Below are positions 6,257 through 11,876 of a DNA stretch of 11,876 nucleotides, in pieces. The stretch's first letter is position 1; each line of letters starts with the position of its first letter. Location: the NCBI GenBank assembly GCA_050252545.1, contig JBFWKS010000119.1:1-11876 (forward strand), given 5' to 3'. A program made the translations under genes and the position numbers. Source of the DNA: Patulibacter sp050252545. Lineage in GTDB: Bacteria > Actinomycetota > Thermoleophilia > Solirubrobacterales > Solirubrobacteraceae. A model generated the notes under the pieces. That model did no database searches. It was not told the origin of the DNA and saw only the letters and a list, made by a program, of their open reading frames with translations.

Positions 6257-7075
6257 ATGGGCTCCATCGACTCCGCCGATCCGATCCTCCTGGAGGTCGC
6301 CGACGGCGTCGCCCGGCTGACCCTCGACCGTGCCGACGCCGGCAACGCGATCGACCCGCCGTGGGCGGCGACGCTGCGTCGCCACGCGGAGGCGCTCGCC
6401 GACCGTGACGACGTGCGCGCGATCCTGTTGACGGCCAACGGGAAGGCGTTCTGCGTCGGCGGCGCGCTGGGGTACTTCTCCGAGGCCGGCGACGGTATCG
6501 GTGAGGCGCTGCATGCGCTCGCGACCGAGCTGCACGCCGGGATCCTCGCCCTGCAGGCGCTCGACGCACCGCTCGTCGTCGCCGTCGGCGGGGCGGCCGC
6601 CGGAGCCGGGCTGAGCCTCGTCGCCGGAGCCGACCTGGTCGTCGCGTCGCCGAAGGCGAAGTTCGCCGCCGCCTACACCGCGGCCGGTCTGTCCCCCGAC
6701 GGAGGCCAGTCGTGGTTCCTCCCGCGCGTGATCGGCCTGCGGCGCGCGACCGAGCTGATCCTCACCAACCGTCGCCTGAGCGCCGAGGAGGCCCTCGACT
6801 GGGGCCTGGTCAACCAGATCGTCGCCGAGGACGAGCTCGAGCAGGCCGCCGCTCGCCTCGCGGCGACCCTCGCATCGGGCGCCACCGCCGCGTTCGGCGC
6901 GAGCCGACGTCTGCTGCGGGACGCCGCCACCGCCGAGCTGGCCGACCACCTGGCAGCCGAGGCCGATGCGATCGCCGGCAACGGCGCGCACCGCGACGGC
7001 CGCGAGGGCGTCGCCGCGTTCCTCGCCAAGCGCGCGCCGACGTTCGTCGGTGGTCGCGGTGCCCCCCGGGCCTGA
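6257..7075 (+). CDS. Enoyl-CoA hydratase/isomerase family protein, PaaG-like
   Basis: Crotonase-fold protein of 272 residues, the normal length, likely acting on an acyl-CoA thioester in fatty-acid or aromatic-acid breakdown. The CoA and oxyanion-hole segments are AFCVGGALGYF (64-74) and GGAAAGAGLSL (111-121). The two glutamates of true enoyl-CoA hydratases (rat Glu144 and Glu164) are Ser120 and Tyr140. In contrast, Asp148 in LSPDGGQSWFLP matches the catalytic Asp of PaaG-type and delta3,delta2 isomerases. Isomerisation is therefore more likely than hydration. The ATG at 6257 follows a leaderless -10 box. A quinone oxidoreductase gene follows on the same strand after 113 bases. The divergent neighbour has an acetoacetate-decarboxylase fold, so a small acyl-CoA or keto-acid pathway is possible, but the substrate cannot be read from the sequence. 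Confidence 0.88.
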   Translation: MGSIDSADPILLEVADGVARLTLDRADAGNAIDPPWAATLRRHAEALADRDDVRAILLTANGKAFCVGGALGYFSEAGDGIGEALHALATELHAGILALQALDAPLVVAVGGAAAGAGLSLVAGADLVVASPKAKFAAAYTAAGLSPDGGQSWFLPRVIGLRRATELILTNRRLSAEEALDWGLVNQIVAEDELEQAAARLAATLASGATAAFGASRRLLRDAATAELADHLAAEADAIAGNGAHRDGREGVAAFLAKRAPTFVGGRGAPRA

Positions 7076-7176
7076 CGCTCCCCGAGGCCGACCGTCCGGG
7101 GCGTGCTGTCGACCCGGCCCCCGACGTCCGCGATCCGGCGCACCCCGCCCCGCTCGCACGCCGTCCGGTCCTGCGC

Positions 7177-7191
7177 GATGATCCGGCGATG
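7177..7191 (+). promoter_or_regulatory. Possible leaderless start of the quinone oxidoreductase gene
   Basis: GATGAT (7177-7182) keeps the A2 and T6 positions of a TANNNT -10 and lies six bases before the ATG, the same spacing as at the hydratase gene. No Shine-Dalgarno sequence precedes this ATG. Read-through from the hydratase gene is also possible, since the 113-base gap holds only a weak 5-bp hairpin (7080-7084 with 7097-7101). Confidence 0.3.
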
Positions 7192-8172
7192 CGCGCGATC
7201 CACATCACCGAGCTGACCGGGCCCGAGACAGCCGTCAGCGTCGTCGACGTTCCCGAGCCCGGTCCGACCGACGGGGCGTTCGCCGGGGAGGGCGTGCTCG
7301 TCGACGTCAAGGCCGCCGGCGTGTCGTTCCCCGAGCTGCTCCAGACCCGGGGCATGTACCAGATGAAGCCGCCGCCGCCGTTCATCCCGGGCAGCGAGGT
7401 CGCCGGCGTCGTGCGCTCGGCTCCGGCCGGATCGCACGTCAAGCCCGGGGATCGCGTCGCCGCGTTCTGCGTGCTCGGTGGGTGGGCCGAGACGGTCGCC
7501 GCCGAGTCGCGCTGGGTGTTCCCGCTACCGGACACCCTCGACGACGCACAGGGGGCCGCGCTGATCCTCAACTACCACACGGCGTACTTCTCGCTCGTGA
7601 CCCGCGGGCGCCTGCGCTCGGGCGACACGGTCCTCGTGCATGGCGCAGCGGGCGGGGTCGGGACCGCGACGCTGCAGGTCGCCAAGGGCCTCGGAGCCCG
7701 CACGATCGCGGTCGTGTCCTCGGACGCCAAGGCCGAGGTGGCGCGCGATGCCGGCGCCGACGAGGTCGTGCTCAGCGGCGGTCCGTGGAAGGACGAGGTC
7801 AAGGAGCTGACCAACGGCGGGGTCGACATCGTCATCGACCCCGTCGGCGGCGACCGGTTCACCGACAGCCTGCGGTCGCTGCGGCCGGCGGGCCGCGTGG
7901 TCGTCGTCGGATTCACCGCCGGCGAGATCCCGACGGTCAAGGTCAACCGACTGCTGCTGGGCAACACCGAGGTCCTCGGTGCCGCGTGGGGCGAGTGGAT
8001 CTTCCGCGACCCGACCTACGCCCAGAAGATCGGTGACCCGATCGCCGAGCTCATCGAGAGCGGGGCGGTCCGCCCGCCGATCGGTGCGCGGTTCTCGCTG
8101 GAGCGGGCGAGCGACGCGCTCCTGGCCCTCGACCGCCGGCAGGCCGTCGGCAAGGTCGTCCTCGACATCTGA
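7189..8172 (+). CDS. NADPH:quinone oxidoreductase family protein (zinc-free MDR)
   Basis: Medium-chain dehydrogenase/reductase of 327 residues in the quinone oxidoreductase branch. The N-terminal GroES-like domain carries the signature PFIPGSEVAG (64-73). The nucleotide-binding Rossmann domain starts with HGAAGGVGTATLQVAKGLGA (151-170), the AAxGGVG form typical of NADPH-dependent members. The segment VDIVIDPVGG lies near 211-220. The catalytic and structural zinc cysteines of alcohol dehydrogenases are absent, so hydride transfer to a quinone, enone or enoyl substrate is expected. It is cytoplasmic. The start at 7189 gives the usual MRAIHITE beginning. It follows the hydratase-like gene on the same strand, so both may treat acyl-CoA or enone intermediates; converging genes end about 60 bases downstream. 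Confidence 0.88.
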   Translation: MRAIHITELTGPETAVSVVDVPEPGPTDGAFAGEGVLVDVKAAGVSFPELLQTRGMYQMKPPPPFIPGSEVAGVVRSAPAGSHVKPGDRVAAFCVLGGWAETVAAESRWVFPLPDTLDDAQGAALILNYHTAYFSLVTRGRLRSGDTVLVHGAAGGVGTATLQVAKGLGARTIAVVSSDAKAEVARDAGADEVVLSGGPWKDEVKELTNGGVDIVIDPVGGDRFTDSLRSLRPAGRVVVVGFTAGEIPTVKVNRLLLGNTEVLGAAWGEWIFRDPTYAQKIGDPIAELIESGAVRPPIGARFSLERASDALLALDRRQAVGKVVLDI

Positions 8173-8221
8173 GCGCCGCCGGCGGCGGCGCGGTGACCGA
8201 CCGCGACGCCGTGGCGGTCGG
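8173..8221. terminator. Bidirectional hairpins between convergent genes
   Basis: Directly after the quinone oxidoreductase stop, GCGCCGCC (8173-8180) pairs with GGCGGCGC (8184-8191) around a 3-base loop. Then CCGACCGC (8197-8204) pairs with GCGGTCGG (8214-8221). Both are perfect 8-bp stems in the 57-base gap before the stop of the minus-strand phoX-like gene. They can stop transcription from either side, although no T-runs follow. Confidence 0.6.
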
Positions 8222-8229
8222 ATCCGCGG

Positions 8230-9906
8230 TCAGCGTCGTCCGGCGGCGCGCCGCCGGACCGTCCGCTCCCGCCGCCGCTTCGACGCGGTGATCCGCACGG
8301 TCCGCCGCTCCACGACGGTGCGGCCACCGGTCCGCCGGACGGTCGTCTCCAGGTGTCCGGTCACCGTCCCGCGCAGGTCGCCCAGCGACCGGCGTACCGA
8401 CCGGTTCCGCACCCGCAGCCGGATCGTCCGCGACCCGCCCCGCAGCATGCGCTGGTCGCGCGCCAGGGTCACCATCCGCACGCGCCGCCCACGACGGACC
8501 CTCGCCCGCAGCCGTGTGACGGTGCGGATCCGCCCGGTGCTCGTCAACCGCACCCGCATGCCGTCCTCCAGCAGCGTCTGGGCACGGATCGCCCGGGTCG
8601 CGGTGAACCCCAGCAGCGCCGCGGCGGCGGGCGGGGGCGGCGCCACCTCGACCGGTCGGTCCAGGCGGAACGGTCCCCGCACCTCGTAGACGGCGCCGAC
8701 GCCCCACGCCCGCTGCGACGCGAACGACATCCGTGTCCCGTCGGGCGAGAACGACACACCGGTGATCTCGCTCTCCAGCGGGCCGGGCATGAAGTGCTCG
8801 GCCCCGGTGAGCTTGCAGAACCGCGCGACCTCGCCCTCGCGGGTGATCATGCAGACGTCCATCGCGTCCGGATCGTTGTCGTAGCTGTCCTCGCAGACGA
8901 ACACGTCGCCGGAGCGGGAGACGGTGATGTTGTCGACGCCCTGCAGCGGCGATTCGGGGGTGTCCGCATGGCGGTAGATGACCTCGATCCGCCGCTCGTC
9001 GGTGCGATACGCGTGGATCGTCTCGTCGCCGGTGGTGGCGATGTAGACGGTGCCCGCGTCGTACCAGATGCCCTCGGCCCGGGCGAACCGCGTCGCGCCG
9101 GCCTGCTGCTTCCGGGTCGGAGTCCGCGTCGCCCCGGGATCGTCGATCGGCCGCCAGACGACGTTGCCCTCGTCGGACACGAACGCGCACTCCAGGCGCC
9201 CGGAGGAGAGGTCCGGGTAGTGGTCGGGTGTGAACCGGTAGAGGCAGCCGTCGGACAGGTCCTCGGTCAGGTAGAGGTGCTCGTGGACCGGGTCGACGCA
9301 CGCCGCCTCGTGCTTGAACACCCCGAGCGCCGGGCGCACCTCCGCCGGCGTGCGGCCGGTCGGGTCGCACTCCCAGACGCGGCCCTCGTCGACCTCCTCG
9401 CACGAGAGCCACGTGCCCCAGGGGGTCGAGCCTCCGGCGCAGTTCGTCGACGTCCCACCGAGGATGTTGTACGCCGAGACGATCCGGCCGTCGGGCGCGT
9501 AACGGATCGCGGAGGCGCCACCGATCAGGGGAACCTCGCTGTTGATCACCTGGATCCATCCGCCCTCGGGCGTCGGATAGGTGGCCTGGCCGTCGGGGAA
9601 GATCGGCAGGACGTAGCCGGTGCCCGCAACGCTCTGGCCGGACCGCGCGATCAGGCGCGACGTGAACCCGGCCGGCAGGCGCAGCCCGTTCCCGTCCGGA
9701 TCGCCGAGCGGCCCGTACGGTCCCGGACCCGTGCGGGCGAGGGCCGCGTTCGCCGTCGCGGTGCGCCAGAACGCCGGACCGAACCCGGCCGCGACCGCGG
9801 CCGCCACCCCGCCCCGCAGCAGCGTCCGGCGGCGGATCCCGGCCGGCGGTGCGGCACGAGCCGCGGGTCCGGACGGGTCGGGCATGGCGGTCGGAGCGGT
9901 GGTCAT
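8230..9906 (-). CDS. phoX: Tat-exported PhoX-family phosphatase with Arg-rich C-terminal module
   Basis: Secreted alkaline phosphatase of the PhoX (DUF839) type, 558 residues. The Tat signal is IRRRTLLRG (24-32) plus a hydrophobic segment with an AxA-type cleavage site near residue 54. Tat export suits PhoX, which folds with Fe and Ca before export. The propeller carries the family motifs TNCAGGSTPWGTWLSCEE (154-171; Cys156 is the expected iron ligand and Glu170/171 metal ligands), FKHEAACVDP (197-206), YLTEDLSDGCLYRF (212-225), the EGIWYD motif near 278 and DNITVSRSGDVFVCED (325-340). After about residue 430 comes a tail of strongly basic beta-like sequence (38 Arg in the last 108 residues by my count), not part of PhoX. 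The ATG at 9906 has GAGGA at 9915-9911. It is the last gene of the phoD-like / secreted protein / phoX unit, 38 bases after the preceding gene. PhoX hydrolyses phosphate esters outside the cell. Confidence 0.86.
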   Translation of the reverse strand: MTTAPTAMPDPSGPAARAAPPAGIRRRTLLRGGVAAAVAAGFGPAFWRTATANAALARTGPGPYGPLGDPDGNGLRLPAGFTSRLIARSGQSVAGTGYVLPIFPDGQATYPTPEGGWIQVINSEVPLIGGASAIRYAPDGRIVSAYNILGGTSTNCAGGSTPWGTWLSCEEVDEGRVWECDPTGRTPAEVRPALGVFKHEAACVDPVHEHLYLTEDLSDGCLYRFTPDHYPDLSSGRLECAFVSDEGNVVWRPIDDPGATRTPTRKQQAGATRFARAEGIWYDAGTVYIATTGDETIHAYRTDERRIEVIYRHADTPESPLQGVDNITVSRSGDVFVCEDSYDNDPDAMDVCMITREGEVARFCKLTGAEHFMPGPLESEITGVSFSPDGTRMSFASQRAWGVGAVYEVRGPFRLDRPVEVAPPPPAAAALLGFTATRAIRAQTLLEDGMRVRLTSTGRIRTVTRLRARVRRGRRVRMVTLARDQRMLRGGSRTIRLRVRNRSVRRSLGDLRGTVTGHLETTVRRTGGRTVVERRTVRITASKRRRERTVRRRAAGRR

Positions 9907-9917
9907 CGGGTCCTCGT
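9907..9917 (-). promoter_or_regulatory. Ribosome binding site of the PhoX-like gene
   Basis: On the minus strand ACGAGGACCCG precedes the ATG at 9906. GAGGA (9915-9911) lies four bases before the start, which decides between this ATG and the much longer open frame upstream. Confidence 0.65.
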
Positions 9918-9944
9918 ACGGATGGCGGGCCGGCCTGCGGACGC

Positions 9945-11357
9945 TCAGCGCCGCGCGGGGCGGCGGCGGACGGTCGCGGTGTCCCTGGTCTTCGCCGTGC
10001 GCAGCCTGCCGGTGCGGCGGGTCTGCCCGCGGACGACGATCCGGTGGCGGGCGCCGGCCGGGAGCGCGCTGCGGAGCGTGAATCGCCACGAGTCGGTGCC
10101 GCGCGCGCGGCGGGCGCCGCGCGGCCTGGCGCACGACGTGCGCTTGCCGTAGCGCTTGCCGACGAGCCAGCGGCACCGGCCGCGATCGATCCTCGCGACG
10201 GCGACGACGATCCGCGACGTCGTCGCCCTGCCGTCGACGCACGCCGATCCCTCGCTCGTGCCGCGCAGCACACGACCGCCGCGGCGGAGGCTGCGCAGCG
10301 ACGATGCCCGGATCTCGGGCTGCGGGTCCCGGGCGTCGATGCATCCGGCCTCGGGGTCGACGACGCGCATCGCCCGGTCGTGGGCGGCGCCCTGCGCGGC
10401 GCGGGCGCGCTTGAGCGTGCGGTACGGCCCCTGGACCGCCATCCCGGCGGTGGTGGCGCTCTCGGGCTGGTCGGTGCCGATCCGGACCCACAGCGTGGTG
10501 CGCTTCTTGACCTTGACCGACGTCGCGATGATCGCTCCGGTGCCGTCGTCGGCGCAGTCGATCGCGTTGCCGCCGGTGGGGGCACCGGAGAACGCGGTGA
10601 GCGTCGACACGGCACCGCCGGCGGTGGCCAGTGCGTAGCCGCCCTTGCGCGGCAGCGTCACGCGACGCCACACCCCGGCCTGGGACTGGCAGCGCGGCTG
10701 GGCGGGATCGCCCGGCATCATCAGCGCGCCGCGCAGCTGCACGCCGGCTCCGCGACCGACGCGCAGGGTCGGCGCGCCCGTGGGCTCCTGTCCGGCGGGT
10801 GCGTCACCCGCGGGTACGACCGACTCGCTCAGCACGGCCACGACGGGCTCCGGAGCGTCGCCGGCCCGCCAGCCGACCTGCACCATGACGTTGCGTCCGG
10901 GACCGACGACGACGCTGACCGCGGCGGCCTCGTCGCCGCGGCTGCCGTCACCGGCGGTCTCGCGTCCCGAGCACGCCGACGGCTCGTCGAACGTCGATCG
11001 CGACCCGGCGGGTTGCACGAACGCCGCCAGGTCGGGGACGCTCGTCGACCCGTGCTGCGGCGCTGCCTCGACGGTCACCCGTCGGGCCTGGGGCGCCGCA
11101 GGCACGATCGCCCACGCCGTGCGCTCGAAGCTCGCGTCGCCGAGGCAACGGGGCACCTCCGCGTCGGCCGTGGCGCCGTCGAGGATCAACGTCCGCTGCC
11201 CGTCGGTGATCACGCCGTTCTCGGCGGTGGCGATCTCGAAGGTCTGGGCGTCGGCGGGGGCGTCGCCGGGGACGGCGGCGCCCGCGGGCGCCGCGGCGAC
11301 GGCGAGGCCGAGGGTCGCGAGGACGATCGTCGTCGGCCTCCGGAGAGAGCGGAGCAT
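9945..11357 (-). CDS. Secreted protein with two tandem cysteine-containing beta domains
   Basis: I do not recognise a named family for this 470-residue protein. A Sec signal peptide is clear (MLRSLRRPTT, a hydrophobic run, then APAGA-A near residue 27). Two similar beta-rich regions follow: about 45-165 (Cys71 and Cys129) and about 205-315 (Cys213 and Cys258). Each runs as Cys, an aromatic strand (TAWAIVPAAP or GVWRRVTLP), a Val/Ala-rich middle, a second Cys and a final strand (NVMVQVGW or TTLWVRIG). This resembles prepeptidase C-terminal (PPC)-like beta-sandwiches. The end (about 350-470, Cys373, 395, 409) has the RIDRGRCRWLVG / W-RFTLRSALPAG pattern of Arg-rich modules common in Thermoleophilia exoproteins. 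The ATG at 11357 overlaps the upstream stop (TGATG); a GTG at 11360 is equally placed, with GAGGA upstream. Lying between two phosphatase genes, it may aid binding to surfaces or substrate, but no catalytic motif is seen. Confidence 0.7.
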   Translation of the reverse strand: MLRSLRRPTTIVLATLGLAVAAAPAGAAVPGDAPADAQTFEIATAENGVITDGQRTLILDGATADAEVPRCLGDASFERTAWAIVPAAPQARRVTVEAAPQHGSTSVPDLAAFVQPAGSRSTFDEPSACSGRETAGDGSRGDEAAAVSVVVGPGRNVMVQVGWRAGDAPEPVVAVLSESVVPAGDAPAGQEPTGAPTLRVGRGAGVQLRGALMMPGDPAQPRCQSQAGVWRRVTLPRKGGYALATAGGAVSTLTAFSGAPTGGNAIDCADDGTGAIIATSVKVKKRTTLWVRIGTDQPESATTAGMAVQGPYRTLKRARAAQGAAHDRAMRVVDPEAGCIDARDPQPEIRASSLRSLRRGGRVLRGTSEGSACVDGRATTSRIVVAVARIDRGRCRWLVGKRYGKRTSCARPRGARRARGTDSWRFTLRSALPAGARHRIVVRGQTRRTGRLRTAKTRDTATVRRRPARR

Positions 11358-11375
11358 CACGGGTTCTTCCTCGTC
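11355..11375 (-). promoter_or_regulatory. Coupling junction between PhoD-like gene and secreted protein gene
   Basis: On the minus strand GAGGA lies seven bases before GTG (11360) and ten before ATG (11357). The PhoD-like stop TGA (11359-11357) lies inside GTGATG, overlapping either start. Coupled translation is expected; the exact start codon is open. Confidence 0.6.
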
Positions 11376-11876
11376 GCGTTTCGCTGATCGTGGAGTCGGG
11401 CGCGGCGGGCGGCGCTCCGTCGCCGGGTGGCGCGCCGCTCCGCGACCCGGACCCGGCGCTCCAGGTCTCGGGTCTCGGCGCGCGTGTCGCGTCGGCGCCG
11501 GCGGTCGAGGGCGCTGCCGGGACGGGCGGGCGCGTCGGCCGGATCCCGGCCGAGCGTCCGCGTGGCCGCCCCGCCGCCCCGGACCCCCGCGACCTGCTGA
11601 ACCGCGTTCGTGCCGGTCGGCTGGACGAACCGGGCGAGCGTGCGCATCGGGGCGCCGTCGATCCGGATGTCGGACACGCGGTACTCGACCTCGAGCGCGT
11701 CGCGTGTGGCCCGCGCGACCGCCCAACCGTGCTCTGCGCCCTCGAAGTACCTGATGTGGCCGTTGACCGTCTGGATGACCGGCACCGCGATGCCGTTGAG
11801 CGGCTCCGCGATCCCGGTAGACGTGACCGAGCCACCGATGTACTCGGTGGCGACCGAGCGGCCGTCCAGCATCACG
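11357..11876 (-). CDS. phoD: C-terminal part of a PhoD-like alkaline phosphatase / phosphodiesterase
   Basis: The gene enters from beyond the right edge; only its last 172 or so residues are visible, without the catalytic metal-binding part. SVATEYIGGSVTSTG matches the conserved C-terminal segment of PhoD (VATEFVGTSITS type). It is followed by NGHIRYFEG, HGWAVARATRDALEVEYRV and PMRTLARFVQPTG, matching the family's NPHIKF, GY-x-x-V-TPDRW-x-x-YRVVD and APVRT-x-A-x-FV pattern in order. PhoD enzymes are secreted, Ca/Fe-dependent phosphomono- and diesterases. The last 70 residues are an Arg-rich, mostly helical charged tail (RRRRRDTRAETRDLERR and onward) beyond the usual family end. The stop overlaps the start of the secreted protein gene. 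The PhoX-like gene two genes downstream supports the phosphatase reading. Confidence 0.72.
   Translation of the reverse strand, partial: VMLDGRSVATEYIGGSVTSTGIAEPLNGIAVPVIQTVNGHIRYFEGAEHGWAVARATRDALEVEYRVSDIRIDGAPMRTLARFVQPTGTNAVQQVAGVRGGGAATRTLGRDPADAPARPGSALDRRRRRDTRAETRDLERRVRVAERRATRRRSAARRARLHDQRNATRKNP

Noticed and set aside
9907..10671. Extended N-terminus of the PhoX-like frame
   Set aside because: It overlaps the secreted protein gene in another frame, and the Tat signal must sit at the N-terminus, which the ATG at 9906 provides.
8353..11387. Long plus-strand open frames across the phosphatase region
   Set aside because: They are antisense to PhoX-like and secreted protein genes that have signal peptides and family motifs; the translations are low complexity.

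Overview
The window is a very GC-rich stretch with G/C at most third codon positions, GTG and ATG starts, ATGA/TGATG gene overlaps and leaderless-type promoters (a TANNNT box six to seven bases before the start codon). This points to a high-GC actinobacterium. Arg-rich C-terminal beta modules on the secreted proteins resemble those I know from Thermoleophilia (Solirubrobacter, Patulibacter and Conexibacter relatives). That lineage call is from pattern memory, not a search.

Left block (1-3736, + strand): a translationally coupled operon, sdhA (5' end cut by the window edge), sdhB and an sdhE-like gene with two CCG domains. This is the class E (SdhABE) form of succinate:quinone oxidoreductase / fumarate reductase. 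The iron-sulfur subunit has an extra cysteine expected to turn the usual [3Fe-4S] centre into [4Fe-4S]. No membrane-anchor gene follows; the operon ends in three successive stem-loops.

Middle block (3818-8221): a small unrecognised protein gene (+) behind a leaderless promoter. Then, on the minus strand, an acetoacetate-decarboxylase-fold protein gene followed by an orphan PhnD-like binding protein gene. Divergent from these on the plus strand are an enoyl-CoA hydratase/isomerase gene and a zinc-free quinone oxidoreductase gene. The 186-base divergent spacer holds a perfect TGACG-N4-CGTCA palindrome and a phased GGTACCCG direct repeat over the hydratase promoter. Hairpins separate the plus-strand genes from the phosphatase genes that follow.

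Right block (8230-11876, - strand): a phosphorus-scavenging operon read right to left. It holds the 3' end of a PhoD-like alkaline phosphatase gene, a secreted protein with two similar cysteine-containing beta domains, and a complete Tat-exported PhoX-like phosphatase with an Arg-rich tail. Together with the PhnD-like protein it gives the right half a phosphate/phosphonate theme, although no transporter permease or ATPase is visible. I see no tRNA, rRNA, CRISPR array, insertion sequence or phage gene.
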